Below, one piece after another: positions 1 to 11,754 of a stretch of 47,888 bases of DNA (position 1 is the stretch's first letter; the number at the start of each line of letters is the position of its first letter). The stretch comes from Verrucomicrobiota bacterium (lineage in GTDB: Bacteria; Verrucomicrobiota; Verrucomicrobiia; Chthoniobacterales; SZAS-18). The stretch covers positions 1 to 47,888 of the forward strand of contig JAFAXH010000157.1 of NCBI GenBank assembly GCA_019241085.1, read 5' to 3'. The position numbers were made by a program, and so were the translations under genes. Under the pieces are notes generated by a model. The model ran no database searches. It worked only from the letters and a program-made list of their open reading frames with translations, and had not been told where the DNA came from.

Positions 1-135
1 GACGACGATCAAATCGCGCCGTTCGACGCGCACTCGGCCCAACGTGTGCCGGATAAAATCCCGCGCCCGACGGAGCCGCGTCCGGTGGCTGCGCTTCGGC
101 AAAGTCGGAGTAATGAAACGTTCTGGCGCAGCCAT
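1..135 (-). CDS. N-terminus of a gene cut by the window edge; possibly porphobilinogen synthase (HemB)
   Basis: An open frame of 45 codons begins at an ATG at 135 and leaves the window at base 1, so only the N-terminus is visible. It starts MAAPERFITPTLPKR, becomes Arg-rich and ends with the residues DLIVV. Porphobilinogen synthases begin with an R-x-R-L-R-type stretch followed by a DLI-x-PLFV motif, and this peptide has that general shape. The catalytic lysines and metal site would lie outside the window, so the name is a weak guess. The 103 bases between this start and the stop of the glucosidase gene show no other gene. Confidence 0.35.
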   Translation of the reverse strand, partial: MAAPERFITPTLPKRSHRTRLRRARDFIRHTLGRVRVERRDLIVV

Positions 136-238
136 ATGTCCGCGGACCGGCCGGCGAGTTAGCTCACGATGTCCCCTCTCCAGCGGCCCTAGGAAGCGCA
201 TGATAACCCCGCGCGGTCCACGCGCAAGCATTCAAGGA

Positions 239-2965
239 TCAGTCCTGAGCATAGTCGCCCGTCTGTTGCAGGAGCTTGGCGATCAATCCCGTCCAGCCGG
301 TCTGGTGACTGGCGCCTTTGCCGGCGCCGGTGTCAGCGTGAAAGTATTCGTGGAAAAAGATCAGGTCGCGCCAGTGCGGATCGGTCGAAAATTTATCGTA
401 GCCGTCGAACACCGGCCGTTTGCCCGACCTTTCGTCCGGCAGGAAAATGCGCTCCAGTCGGTGGCTCATTTCCGTGGCCACCTCCCAGAGCGTGAGCCAT
501 TGGCCCGAGCGCGTCGGGCATTCCACTTTGAATTCGTCGCCCAGGTAATAGTGGAATTTTTGCAAGCTCTCGATGAGCAAATAATTCACCGGCATCCAGA
601 TCGGGCCGCGCCAGTTTGAGTTGCCGCCGAAGAGCGCGGTCTGGCTCTCGCCGGGATTGTAATCGACCCGGTGCTGCACGCCGTCGAGCGGCAATTCGTA
701 TGGGTGCGACTGATGGAATTTCGAGAGTGACCGGATGCCGAAGGGGCTGAAAAACTCCTCCTCGTTGAGCATCTTTTCGAGAATGCGGCGCAGACGACGC
801 TCGCCGACGATGGAGAGCAGGAGCTTGCCGCCGCGTTCCTCCCGTCCGCGGCTGTGCAGGGAAATGTTGCCGGTCAGTTCCGGCTTATGCTCCATGAACC
901 AATGGTAGCGCCGCGCAAAGTCGGGGAGACGATCCAAGTATTCGGTTTCGATTACCTCGACCGCGAACAGCGGGATGAGGCTGACCATCGAGTGAACCTT
1001 CAACGCGAGGTGTCCGCCATCGGGCAGATGGATGCGGTCATAGAAAAGCCCGTCCTCCTCGTCCCAGAGTGACGGATCGGCTCCGCTGCCGCCCTCCTCC
1101 TGGGTGTTTTTCGGCGGCCGGCTCATCGCGGTGGCGATGTTCAGGAAATGCTCGAAGAACTTGCTGGCGATGTCTTCATATACTGGATTGTGCAAGGCGA
1201 GTTCGAGCGCGATTTTCAACAAGTTCAGCGCATACATCGCCATCCAACTCGTCGCGTCGGACTGTTCCAGATAACCGCCGGTCGGCAGCGGCTGCGAGCG
1301 GTCGAAGACGCCGATGTTATCCAGCCCGAGGAAGCCGCCCTGGAAAATGTTGCGGTCCTGCGCGTCCTTGCGGTTGACCCACCAGGTGAAATTCAAGAGC
1401 AGTTTTTGGAACACGCGCTCCAAAAATTGCAGGTCGCCCGAGTCGCCGCGCATCTTGCGTTCGATGGTGAACACGCGCCACGCCGCCCACGCATGGACCG
1501 GCGGGTTCACGTCGCCAAACGCCCACTCGTAAGCGGGCAACTGGCCATTTGGGTGCATATACCACTCGCGGGTCAACAGCATGAGCTGGCGCTTGGCGAA
1601 CTCTGGATCGACCAGCGCCAGCGGCAGCGTGTGAAACGCGAGGTCCCACGACGCGAACCACGGAAATTCCCACGTGTCCGGCAGGCTCAGAATGTCGTCG
1701 TTGAACAAATGCCGCCAATCGTGATTGCGGCCGTTCAGCCGCGCGGCCGGCGGCGGTGGCTGGCCCGGATCGCCGTCGAGCCAGTGGTCCACGACGTAGT
1801 GATAAAACTGCTTGTTCCAGAGCATCCCCGCGAGCGCCTGCCGCTGCACGCGCCGTTGCTCGGGGTTGAGCGCGGCGGGTGCGAGCGCGTCGTAAAATTC
1901 GTCCGCTTCGCGCAGGCGCGTGTCAAAGATGCCGTCGAAATCGGAGGTCAGCGCGCGCAACGGCGCGGCGAGCGCGTCGCTGTCGGTGCGGGCCAGACGC
2001 AGCCGCACTTTCCACGTTTCGCCGGCAGCCAGCGTCTTTTGAAAATGCGCCGCCGCCTTCGTCCCCGTGCGGGCGGGATTCACCGCGTCCCGTTCACCGT
2101 TGACGACGCGGCGTCCGATGCCGTCCTTGGGAAACGCGCTCGGGCCGTTGAAGTGAAAGAGACGCGGGAAGTTCGTCTCGTTGTCGCAGAAGAGCAGTTC
2201 GGCCTCCGCTTCCGCGACCAAAGTCATCGCGCCTAGCGACGGATGCTGCGCGTCGATCCGGCGCGCTTCGTCACCCGGCACCGCGACCGCCCGCAGCTGC
2301 GGCCGCTCCGTGCCGCCCGCTTCGTCGTCCCCGCCAAATGCCCATGTGTTGCGAAACCACATCGTCGGCAGCAAATGCAGCGGCGCCGGCTCGGGACCGC
2401 GGTTGGTCGCGGTGATTTCGACCAGCACATCTTCACCATTCGCCTTCGCGTAGGCGACGTGAACATCAAAATATCGGTCGTCTTGAAAGACGCCGGTATC
2501 GAGCAATTCATACTCCGGCCATTCACGCCCGCGCCGGCGATTTTCCTCCAGGAGATTGGCGTAAGGAAAGGCTGCTTGCGGATATTTATAAAGTCCCGTC
2601 ATCCACGAGTGCGTCGGCGTGGAGTCGAGGTAAAAATAATACTCCTTCACGTCCTCGCCGTGATTGCCCTCCGAGCCGGTGAGGCCGAAGGCGCGCTCCT
2701 TCAGGATCGCGTCGCGCCCGTTCCAGAGCGCCAGCGCGAAGCAGAGCCGCTGATGGTTGTCGCTGATGCCGAGCAGCCCGTCCTCGCCCCAGCGATACGT
2801 GCGACTGCGCGCGTGGTCGTGCGGGAAATAATCCCACGCCTCGCCGGTTGCGGAATAATCCTCGCGCACCGTGCCCCATTGCCGTTCCGACAGATACGGC
2901 CCCCAGCGTCGCCAGTGAGCCTGCCGCAAACGATCTTCTTCCAGCCGGCGTTGTTCCGCATTCAT
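239..2965 (-). CDS. GH63/MGH1-type glucosidase
   Basis: The 908-residue product has the layout of bacterial proteins annotated simply as glucosidase in the GH63 (MGH1-type) group, whose (alpha/alpha)6 domain hydrolyses alpha-glucosidic bonds. The N-terminus carries the conserved [15 protein letters not shown] block, and the C-terminal part has the [17 protein letters not shown] block expected of the catalytic barrel. No signal peptide is visible, so a cytoplasmic enzyme acting on glucosides or storage/osmolyte sugars is likely; the exact substrate cannot be read from the sequence. The ATG at 2965 is chosen because the family begins with this MNAEQ-R-L-E type N-terminus. The gene follows the prolyl oligopeptidase gene in the same direction with 61 bases between them. 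Confidence 0.9.
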   Translation of the reverse strand: MNAEQRRLEEDRLRQAHWRRWGPYLSERQWGTVREDYSATGEAWDYFPHDHARSRTYRWGEDGLLGISDNHQRLCFALALWNGRDAILKERAFGLTGSEGNHGEDVKEYYFYLDSTPTHSWMTGLYKYPQAAFPYANLLEENRRRGREWPEYELLDTGVFQDDRYFDVHVAYAKANGEDVLVEITATNRGPEPAPLHLLPTMWFRNTWAFGGDDEAGGTERPQLRAVAVPGDEARRIDAQHPSLGAMTLVAEAEAELLFCDNETNFPRLFHFNGPSAFPKDGIGRRVVNGERDAVNPARTGTKAAAHFQKTLAAGETWKVRLRLARTDSDALAAPLRALTSDFDGIFDTRLREADEFYDALAPAALNPEQRRVQRQALAGMLWNKQFYHYVVDHWLDGDPGQPPPPAARLNGRNHDWRHLFNDDILSLPDTWEFPWFASWDLAFHTLPLALVDPEFAKRQLMLLTREWYMHPNGQLPAYEWAFGDVNPPVHAWAAWRVFTIERKMRGDSGDLQFLERVFQKLLLNFTWWVNRKDAQDRNIFQGGFLGLDNIGVFDRSQPLPTGGYLEQSDATSWMAMYALNLLKIALELALHNPVYEDIASKFFEHFLNIATAMSRPPKNTQEEGGSGADPSLWDEEDGLFYDRIHLPDGGHLALKVHSMVSLIPLFAVEVIETEYLDRLPDFARRYHWFMEHKPELTGNISLHSRGREERGGKLLLSIVGERRLRRILEKMLNEEEFFSPFGIRSLSKFHQSHPYELPLDGVQHRVDYNPGESQTALFGGNSNWRGPIWMPVNYLLIESLQKFHYYLGDEFKVECPTRSGQWLTLWEVATEMSHRLERIFLPDERSGKRPVFDGYDKFSTDPHWRDLIFFHEYFHADTGAGKGASHQTGWTGLIAKLLQQTGDYAQD

Positions 2966-3026
2966 AAGGGGGTTTTTGCAGCCTCTCCCAAACCCGCCTC
3001 GCCGCCAAGCATTTTCCCTCTAACGC

Positions 3027-5414
<2,388 letters not shown>

Positions 5415-5491
5415 GAAGGAAAACGCGCTGGGGAAAAGCGCAGCCGCTCAGCTTAACCGCACAGTTCGCCACCGCAACTGACGGGTCGGTG

Positions 5492-6499
5492 TTACCGTCC
5501 CTGCTTCATCTCCAACCGCTGGCTAATAATCGAAAGCGCGTAGCAAATGACGAAATAAATCGCCGCCACCACAAACAGCGTTTCCAGCACGATCGGCGGC
5601 TTGCCCGGTTCGAGATAAAACTCGTAGAACTGCTTGCCCGCGCGCGTGAGTTCCTGCAACGCGATGATCGACGCCAGCGACGTATCCTTAATCAACGTGA
5701 TCAACTGCGACACGATCGCCGGCACCATCCGTCGCAGAGCTTGCGGCAGGATGATGTTGATAATGGTGTGGTGCGGCTTGAGGCCCAGCGAATAAGCCGC
5801 CTCCAACTGCCCTTTTTCGATGGACAAAATGCCGGCGCGAAAAATCTCCGCCATCACCGCGCTCGTGTAGAGCGACAGGCCCATGATGGCGAAACCGGGC
5901 GGCTGCCATTGGAAGGCGAAGTTGACGACGTAGCTGAACTTCTCCACCAGAAATTCGACGGCGCCGCCGAGGCCCGCGCCGAGGTGCGCCCTCGCCCAGG
6001 CGGCTGCGCCCGGCCAGACGACACTGTTGTAAAAGCTGGCGAATTTCGGCAGGCCGATGAAGACGTAAAAAATAATGAGATACGACGGCAGCGCGCGCAT
6101 CAACTCGATGTAAACCGAGCAGAACCCGTGAAAAAAACGGTTGTTCGACGAACGTCCCAGCGCGAAGACAAAACCGACCGCCGTGCTGATCAGACACGCC
6201 GCGATGCCGACATAGAGCGTGTAAACGAGACCGCCCTGCGGCTTGCCATTTTCGTCCGGCGTGTCCCAGAGATAGTGCCAGGTGTTGGCGTCGCCGAACG
6301 GCTCCCAGTTCCCGTGCCGCGCCGCGGGGATGACCAGGAAGACGACGATCAACGCCAGGATCAGCCAGCCGAGAAGGTTGAACACGCGGTTCGGCGTGAC
6401 GAGCGGCCCGCGTCGCCGCGGCGCGGGCAAAACGAGCGGCGGATTGGTGCCGCTGGAGGAATCGGAAATCGTGCGGACTTCGGAGTCGGACGAAGGCAT
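5492..6499 (-). CDS. polar amino-acid ABC transporter permease
   Basis: The 335-residue product is an inner-membrane permease of the HisM/GltK family (PAAT transporters). It has an N-terminal cytosolic stretch, a membrane helix near residues 38-60, a soluble insert, then the conserved permease core starting at LVYTLYVGIAACLISTAVGF. The ATPase-contact (EAA) loop is represented around GQLEAAYSLGLKPHHTI. It is the last gene of the importer set and is separated from the other permease by 115 bases that hold a perfect inverted repeat. With the binding protein and ATPase it should import glutamate, aspartate or a similar amino acid. The ATG at 6499 has no Shine-Dalgarno but a CTCCTT leader. Confidence 0.92.
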   Translation of the reverse strand: MPSSDSEVRTISDSSSGTNPPLVLPAPRRRGPLVTPNRVFNLLGWLILALIVVFLVIPAARHGNWEPFGDANTWHYLWDTPDENGKPQGGLVYTLYVGIAACLISTAVGFVFALGRSSNNRFFHGFCSVYIELMRALPSYLIIFYVFIGLPKFASFYNSVVWPGAAAWARAHLGAGLGGAVEFLVEKFSYVVNFAFQWQPPGFAIMGLSLYTSAVMAEIFRAGILSIEKGQLEAAYSLGLKPHHTIINIILPQALRRMVPAIVSQLITLIKDTSLASIIALQELTRAGKQFYEFYLEPGKPPIVLETLFVVAAIYFVICYALSIISQRLEMKQGR

Positions 6500-6520
6500 A
6501 AGGAGAACCGGAAGGGAGGC

Positions 6521-6598
6521 CCGCGAAACACGCGAAAAAACGCGAAAATTCAGAACAGAAAATTGTTTTCCTTTCGCGTTTTTTCGCGTGTTTCGCGG
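6521..6598. repeat. intergenic hairpin A, perfect 27-bp arms of CGCGAAA units
   Basis: Bases 6521-6547 and 6572-6598 are perfect reverse complements, with a 24-base loop that itself has partial GAAAA/TTTTC complementarity. Each arm is a short tandem of CGCGAAA-type units at 9-10 base spacing. It sits between the two permease genes of one operon, so it could stabilise or attenuate the transcript, but no U-run follows that would make it a standard terminator. Confidence 0.9.
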
Positions 6599-6614
6599 AC
6601 AACTGATTTTGCTT

Positions 6615-7391
6615 TTACACTCGCGCCCCGCGCAGGCGCAGGCGGCGGGCGCGCAGCGGATTGAATTTGTTTTCGAGCCAGTTCACCAAAAATCCCAACG
6701 GCAGCGTCAGCATGAGATAGAACAGCGCGACGGCGGAAAAGATTTCAAACGTGCGGAACGACCGGTTGTTCACGTAGTCGGCTTGATACATGAGATCGGC
6801 GACGCCGACCGCCGAGAGGATGGCCGAGTTTTTCAACATCGCGCTGTAGAGGTTGCCCAGCGGCGGCAGCACCAGTCGGACGGCTTGCGGGACCACGACG
6901 AGCCGGAGCGTTTGCAACAACGACAACCCGAGCGAGCGCGCCGCTTCGGTCTGACCTTTCGGCACGGCGAGCAGACCGGCGCGCAAGGCTTCCGCCACAT
7001 ACGCGCCCGTGTAGAGGCCGAGGCCGAGCGTGCCGGCGGCAAAGGAATCGCTGACCTCGAACGGCCCGAGCTGGAGGTGCAGATTCACGCCGAGCTTCGG
7101 CAGGCCGAAATAAAAGGCATAGACCTGCACGAGCAGCGGCGTGTTGCGGAAAAATTCGGTGAACGCCACGGCGACGATTTTCAGTCCGCCGCTGGGCGTC
7201 ACGCGCAGGAGCGCGACGACGAGACCAACGACAAAGGAAATCAGCGCCGCCCAGAACGAGATCGTCAATGTCATGCCGATGCCGTGCAGAAACAGCGGCA
7301 GATTTTCGATCACGCTTTTGCCAAAATAATCTCCCGCGTCCGCCGCGAGCAGCGGCGTCAGCAGGTTGGCAAGCGCGGGAAGCGTCAGCAT
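6615..7391 (-). CDS. polar amino-acid ABC transporter permease
   Basis: The 258-residue inner-membrane permease belongs to the HisQ/GltJ family and pairs with the product of the next gene. The core begins LPLFLHGIGMTLTISFWAAL, followed by the typical FFRNTPLLVQVYAFYFGLPK block and the EAA-type loop GQTEAARSLGLSLLQTL. The frame stays open upstream to a TTG at 7499, but the ATG at 7391 is preferred because a hairpin terminator occupies 7459-7491 and the family usually starts about 20-30 residues before the first helix. The gene lies 123 bases after the stop of the binding-protein gene. The C-terminus ends in an Arg-rich tail facing the cytosol. Confidence 0.9.
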   Translation of the reverse strand: MLTLPALANLLTPLLAADAGDYFGKSVIENLPLFLHGIGMTLTISFWAALISFVVGLVVALLRVTPSGGLKIVAVAFTEFFRNTPLLVQVYAFYFGLPKLGVNLHLQLGPFEVSDSFAAGTLGLGLYTGAYVAEALRAGLLAVPKGQTEAARSLGLSLLQTLRLVVVPQAVRLVLPPLGNLYSAMLKNSAILSAVGVADLMYQADYVNNRSFRTFEIFSAVALFYLMLTLPLGFLVNWLENKFNPLRARRLRLRGARV

Positions 7392-7447
7392 GATTGAGAA
7401 GAACGACGCCGGCGAGCATGCCACGGCGGCTGACGCAGAGGCAATGC

Positions 7448-7491
7448 CTAAAATAACAAACGGCCAGGCGCGCGCGTGACGCCTGGCCGTT
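7448..7491 (-). terminator. hairpin terminator/attenuator after the binding-protein gene
   Basis: On the minus strand a perfect 12-bp GC-rich stem (7491-7480 with 7470-7459) encloses a 9-base loop and is followed at once by TGTTATTTTA. This is the shape of an intrinsic terminator 24 bases after the binding-protein stop. Such an intraoperonic terminator would lower permease expression relative to binding protein, a common arrangement in ABC importers. Confidence 0.72.
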
Positions 7492-7514
7492 GGCAACAAG
7501 CCCGGACGACTGTG

Positions 7515-8372
7515 CTACTGCGGCGGCTCGATGCTCTGGCCGCTGACGGGCTTGAGGTGTTTGTCGTAAAGCGCCTTCCAGCGTCCGTCGGCCTTCATCT
7601 TGGCCAGCTCGTCGTTCACGAATTTCAACAAGTCCTCGTGTCCCTTGCGCACGCCGATGCCGTAAGGCTCCTGCGTGAATTGTCCGCCCACGAGTTCATA
7701 CTTGTCGGGCGCCGTGGCTTTGAAACCGAGCAGGATGATGTCGTCCGTCGTCATGGCATCCGCCTGCTTGTTGCCGAGCGCGGTGAAGCACTCGCTGTAG
7801 CTTTTCAACAGGTTGAATTTCGCGTTCGGCGCGGCGGCCTGGATGTTCTTCTCCGAGGTCGAGCCTTGCACGGTGGTGACGATCTTGCCGTCGAGGTCTT
7901 TCACGCTGTGGATCGGACTGCCCTTGGGCACGAGCAGCGATTGGCCGGCCATGTAATAAACGTCCGACATGTCGATTTGCTTTTTGCGATCCTCGGTGAT
8001 CGTCATGGTCGAGATCACGATATCGACTTTGTTTTCCGTCAGGAACGGGATGCGGTTGGCGCTGACCGTTTCGACAAGTTCAATCTTCTTTTCATCACCG
8101 AGCAGCGCCTTGGCCATGGCGCGGCCGAGGTCGGCGTCGAAGCCCTCGACGCGGTGCGTCATGGGATTGTTCAAGCCGAACAGGCGCACGTCGTATTTGC
8201 AGCCGACAATGAGTTTGCCGCGCGTTTTGATTTCCGGGATGACGTCTTTGTTTTCCACGGACGGCGTCGAGGAGGCGGATGGCGCCGGAGTGGGCGTTTG
8301 CGCGAAGGCGGCGCTGGCGGCGAGGCAAAGCGCGGTCAGCGCGGCGGCGAGAGAGGAGTGTGGTTTTATCAT
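7515..8372 (-). CDS. periplasmic amino-acid-binding protein of ABC importer
   Basis: The 285-residue solute-binding protein (family 3, SBP_bac_3) captures an amino acid in the periplasm for the adjacent permeases. Residues 1-25 are a signal peptide ending AAFA-Q, followed by a Pro/Ser-rich linker and the mature domain starting near KTRGKLIVGCKYD. The segment FGLNNPMTHRVEGFDADLGR resembles glutamate-binding proteins of the GluB type, and the ligand-binding signature continues through SANRIPFLTENKVDIVISTM. A glutamate or aspartate substrate is therefore likely but not proved. It lies downstream of the ATPase gene (134-base gap) and upstream of the permeases, with a terminator hairpin immediately after its stop. 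Confidence 0.93.
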   Translation of the reverse strand: MIKPHSSLAAALTALCLAASAAFAQTPTPAPSASSTPSVENKDVIPEIKTRGKLIVGCKYDVRLFGLNNPMTHRVEGFDADLGRAMAKALLGDEKKIELVETVSANRIPFLTENKVDIVISTMTITEDRKKQIDMSDVYYMAGQSLLVPKGSPIHSVKDLDGKIVTTVQGSTSEKNIQAAAPNAKFNLLKSYSECFTALGNKQADAMTTDDIILLGFKATAPDKYELVGGQFTQEPYGIGVRKGHEDLLKFVNDELAKMKADGRWKALYDKHLKPVSGQSIEPPQ

Positions 8373-8506
8373 GGAAGGAAGTGCGTTGCGGTGCGGTGTC
8401 GCGAGTGGATTGAGTCAGGGAAACGGGCTGTTAACCCGCCAGAACCGGCACACTTACTACGGCGCAGAGCCGCTGCCCGCGCGTCCCGACGTGACGCAAT
8501 GCTGCG

Positions 8507-9334
8507 TCAGTGCTTGAGAATTTTGCTCAGAAAATCCTTCGCCCGCGCTTCCTGCGGGTTGTCAAAGAATGCCTGCGGCGTGCCGCGTTCGCAGACCCGG
8601 CCGGCGTCGATGAACAGCACCCGGTCGGCGACTTCGCGCGCGAACGCCATCTCGTGCGTCACCGTCACCATCGTCATCCCGGCGCGCGCGAGGTCGCGCA
8701 TCACGTCGAGCACCTCGCGGATCATCTCCGGATCGAGCGCGCTGGTCGGCTCGTCGAAGAGCATGATCTTTGGATTCATCGCCAGCGCCCGCGCGATGGC
8801 CACGCGCTGTTGCTGACCGCCGGAAAGCTGGATCGGATACGCGTCGGCCTTGGCTTGAATGCCGACGCGTTCGAGCAGCTTCATGCCTTTGGCGCTCGCT
8901 TCCTCCTTCGGCGTGCCGCGCACTTTCATCGGCGCGAGCATCACATTTTCCAGCACGCTCATGTGCGGGAAGAGATTGAACTGCTGGAACACCATGCCGG
9001 TCTCGGCGCGGATTTTGTCCACGTTGGCGTGCGGGTCGCCGAGGTCGATGCCATCGACGATGAGACTGCCGCCGTCGATTTTTTCGAGGTGATTGATGCA
9101 GCGCAGCATCGTGCTCTTGCCGCAACCCGACGGACCGAGGATGACGATGACCTCGCCTTCGCGGATCGTTTCTTCCACGCCGCGCAGGATGTGCAGGTGA
9201 CCGAAACGTTTGTGCACGTCGCGGAACTCAATGATCGGCCTGCCGTCGGATTTTTTGCCGCGCGGCGAAACGGCCGAGGCGGTTCCATTGGCGGGCGCGG
9301 CCGACGACGGCGGATGCGGATCGCTGTTGGTCAT
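8507..9334 (-). CDS. polar amino-acid ABC transporter ATPase
   Basis: The 275-residue product is the cytosolic ATPase of the importer, of the GlnQ/HisP type. Visible motifs are Walker [11 protein letters not shown], the signature [15 protein letters not shown], Walker [15 protein letters not shown] and the switch histidine in VTHEMAFA. A Ser/Pro/Ala-rich stretch of about 30 residues precedes the domain start at [12 protein letters not shown]. The ATG at 9334 is preferred to a TTG at 9352. It is the first gene of the importer set and is transcribed divergently from gluQ, with only about 11 bases between the chosen starts, so any promoter elements must lie inside the neighbouring coding sequence. 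The tgacgca/tgcgtca hairpin at 8492-8509 overlaps its stop codon. Confidence 0.93.
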   Translation of the reverse strand: MTNSDPHPPSSAAPANGTASAVSPRGKKSDGRPIIEFRDVHKRFGHLHILRGVEETIREGEVIVILGPSGCGKSTMLRCINHLEKIDGGSLIVDGIDLGDPHANVDKIRAETGMVFQQFNLFPHMSVLENVMLAPMKVRGTPKEEASAKGMKLLERVGIQAKADAYPIQLSGGQQQRVAIARALAMNPKIMLFDEPTSALDPEMIREVLDVMRDLARAGMTMVTVTHEMAFAREVADRVLFIDAGRVCERGTPQAFFDNPQEARAKDFLSKILKH

Positions 9335-9345
9335 CAACAACGAAT

Positions 9346-10245
9346 GTGGCAACTTCCGAGGCAGAAGTCACTCCCGTTTTGCTATCGTCAGGCGCCCTCC
9401 CCATCTCGTCCGGCTACCGTGGCCGGCTGGCGCCTTCGCCCACCGGCTATTTGCACCTCGGCCACGCCGCGACGTTTCGCCTCGCCCAAGCTCGCGCTCG
9501 CGCGGCGGGCGGCACCTTGATCTTGCGGGTGGAAGACCTGGACCGCATGCGCTGCCGGCCGGAGTTCGGGGCGGCAATGCTCGAGGATTTGCACTGGGCG
9601 GGGCTGGCGTGGCAGGAAGGGCCGGAGGTCGGCGGACCGTGCGCGCCGTATCGCCAGAGCGAGCGGAGTGAGCTTTATGAAAAAGCGTTCCGGCAACTCG
9701 CGGCCACGGGCGCCATCTATCCGTGCGCGTGTTCGCGTGCCGACGTGCGCCGCGCACTGGCCGCGCCGCACGCAGACGAGCCGCGCGAGGCGATCTATTC
9801 AGGCACCTGCCGGCCAGCGGAACTGACGCCGGTTGCCGATCCGGCGTTGACGGGGATCAACTGGCGCTTTCGCACGACGCGCGCAGAAAAAATCGAGTTC
9901 GCGGACGGACGCGCCGGCCAGCAAGGTTTCATCGCGGGCCGGGACTTCGGCGATTTTCTCGTCTGGCGAAAGGATGGCATCCCGGCATACGAATTGGCCG
10001 TCGTGGTGGACGACGCCGCGATGCGAATTACCGAAGTCGTGCGCGGCGAGGATTTGTTGGAATCGACCGCGCGCCAGCTCCTGCTCTACCGCGCGCTCGC
10101 GCTCCCGCCGCCGGCGTGGTTTCACGCGCCGCTCGTGCGCGACGCCGCCACAGGCCAGCGGCTCGCCAAACGCGACGGCGCGCTCAGCCTGCGCGCCCTG
10201 CGTCTCGCTGGAAAAATACCCGACGAGCTTTTCGCAGACGCTTGA
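9346..10245 (+). CDS. gluQ: glutamyl-Q tRNA(Asp) synthetase
   Basis: The 299-residue enzyme is a truncated glutamyl-tRNA synthetase paralogue that attaches glutamate to the queuosine base at position 34 of tRNA(Asp). It has the N-terminal [20 protein letters not shown] with the HIGH-type HLGH motif, and a zinc-site pattern formed by [10 protein letters not shown] and SGTC. The KMSKS-like loop is [14 protein letters not shown], and the anticodon-binding domain of true GluRS is absent, as the family requires. The first in-frame start is a GTG at 9346; the family normally begins only a few residues before YRGR, so a start a few codons downstream is possible. rarA follows on the same strand after a 150-base repeat-bearing gap. 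Confidence 0.9.
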   Translation: MATSEAEVTPVLLSSGALPISSGYRGRLAPSPTGYLHLGHAATFRLAQARARAAGGTLILRVEDLDRMRCRPEFGAAMLEDLHWAGLAWQEGPEVGGPCAPYRQSERSELYEKAFRQLAATGAIYPCACSRADVRRALAAPHADEPREAIYSGTCRPAELTPVADPALTGINWRFRTTRAEKIEFADGRAGQQGFIAGRDFGDFLVWRKDGIPAYELAVVVDDAAMRITEVVRGEDLLESTARQLLLYRALALPPPAWFHAPLVRDAATGQRLAKRDGALSLRALRLAGKIPDELFADA

Positions 10246-10256
10246 AAGCCGGAGGG

Positions 10257-10348
10257 ATTGCCCGCGAAAAACGCGAAAGGACGCGAAAGAAAAGCAGCAG
10301 AAAAAACTCTTTTTATTTTCGCGGCCTTTCGCGTTTTTCGCGGGCAAT
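10257..10348. repeat. intergenic hairpin B, 24-bp arms of about 10-nt CGCGAAA units
   Basis: Bases 10257-10280 and 10325-10348 are perfect reverse complements. A third, imperfect unit extends the stem inward (CGCGAAA at 10282-10288 against its complement before 10325). The unit CGCGAAAA-N-A recurs every 10 bases. Directly after it, 10360-10385 holds a related but unpaired segment rich in TTTGCGT. The element lies between gluQ and rarA and creates a false N-terminal extension of the rarA frame. Confidence 0.88.
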
Positions 10349-10395
10349 TTCTCTGCCGTCTTTGCGTCTTGGCGGCTTTGCGTGATGATTTCTCC

Positions 10396-11751
10396 GTGGA
10401 CGATCTTTTCGCGCCAGTGGATGCACCTGCCAGTGACGGCGTTGCCGACGCGCCGCTGGCGACGCGGATGCGGCCGCGCACGCTCGATGAATACGTCGGC
10501 CAGCGGCACCTGCTCGCGCCGGGCAAACTCCTCCGCCGCGCCATCGAAGCTGACCGTTTGGTGTCGGCGATTTTTTACGGCCCGCCCGGCGTGGGCAAAA
10601 CGAGTCTGGCGGAAGTCATCGCCAACGCGACGCGCGCGAAATTCGAGCGCCTCAGCGGCGTGGAAAGCACCGTCGCCGACATCCGGCGCGTGATTGCCGC
10701 CGCGGCGACACGGCTGCGCGTGAACGCCGCCGCGCGCACCGTGCTGTTCATTGACGAAATCCATCGCTTCAACCGCGCGCAGCAGGACGCGCTCCTGCCC
10801 GACGTGGAAAAAGGCACCGTGCGCCTGCTCGGCGCGACGACGGAAAATCCCTTCTTCGCCATCGTCGGCCCGCTCGTCAGCCGGTCGCAGATTTTTCAAC
10901 TCGAACCGCTCACCGTCGCCGATCTCATCGACCTGCAAACGCGCGCCGTCGCCGATCCGGAACGCGGCTTGGGCAAATTGAAAATCGCGCTCGACGCCGA
11001 CGCGGCGCGGCACCTCGCCACCGTAGCCGACGGCGATGCGCGGAAATGTTTGAACGCGCTCGAAATCGGCGCGCGCACCACGCCGCCCGAGCCGGCGACC
11101 GGCGTGATCCGTATCACCCGCGCCGTCGCCGAGGAGAGCATCCAGCGCAAGGCCGTCGTCTATGACGGCACCGGCGACGATCATTACGACACGATCTCGG
11201 CGTTCATCAAATCCATGCGCGGCAGCGATCCCGACGCGGCGATCTATTGGCTGGCCAAAATGCTCTACGACGGCGAAGACATTCGTTTCATCGCGCGACG
11301 CATCGTCATCTGCGCCGCGGAGGACATCGGCCTCGCCGACCCGCAGGCGCTCGTGGTCGCCAACGCGGCGCACCAAATCGCGGAGTTCGTCGGCTTGCCC
11401 GAGGCGCAACTGCCGCTGGCGATGGCGACGATTTATCTCGCCACCGCGCCGAAGAGCAACCGCGCCACGTTGGCCATCGGCAGCGCGAGTGAGGAGGTGA
11501 AAAAAGGCGTCACCCTCGCGGTGCCGCGTCACCTGCGCGACTCGCACTATCGCGGCGCCGCGCGGCTCGGCAGCGGTGAAGGTTATCAGTATTCGCACGA
11601 CGCGCCGGACGCCTACATTCCGCAAGCGTATCTGCCCGCAGGCCGGCGCTACTACGAGCCGAGCGACCGTGGTTTTGAAAAGCGCATCGCCGAGCGTCTG
11701 GCGCACTGGCGGGCGGTGTTCGAGCAGGCGCAAGAAGCTCCGCCAGCGTAA
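10396..11751 (+). CDS. rarA: replication-associated recombination protein A (RarA/MgsA)
   Basis: The 451-residue AAA+ ATPase acts at stalled replication forks with SSB and the clamp loader. Walker A is YGPPGVGKTSLAEVIA, Walker B is [20 protein letters not shown], sensor 1 lies in LLGATTENPFFAI, and the C-terminal tetramerisation region contains the conserved FIKSMRGSDPDAAIYWLAKM and ALPL-like blocks. The open frame extends to 10258, but that part is translated hairpin B. The GTG at 10396 (VDDLFAP) is therefore chosen, with a TTG at 10378 as alternative. It ends three bases before the stop of the convergent Uma2 gene. Confidence 0.93.
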   Translation: MDDLFAPVDAPASDGVADAPLATRMRPRTLDEYVGQRHLLAPGKLLRRAIEADRLVSAIFYGPPGVGKTSLAEVIANATRAKFERLSGVESTVADIRRVIAAAATRLRVNAAARTVLFIDEIHRFNRAQQDALLPDVEKGTVRLLGATTENPFFAIVGPLVSRSQIFQLEPLTVADLIDLQTRAVADPERGLGKLKIALDADAARHLATVADGDARKCLNALEIGARTTPPEPATGVIRITRAVAEESIQRKAVVYDGTGDDHYDTISAFIKSMRGSDPDAAIYWLAKMLYDGEDIRFIARRIVICAAEDIGLADPQALVVANAAHQIAEFVGLPEAQLPLAMATIYLATAPKSNRATLAIGSASEEVKKGVTLAVPRHLRDSHYRGAARLGSGEGYQYSHDAPDAYIPQAYLPAGRRYYEPSDRGFEKRIAERLAHWRAVFEQAQEAPPA

Positions 11752-11754
11752 CGG

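Noticed and set aside
9799-11733. 644-codon minus-strand frame opposite gluQ and rarA
   Set aside because: It spans two clearly supported plus-strand genes and hairpin B, and encodes only low-complexity basic sequence.
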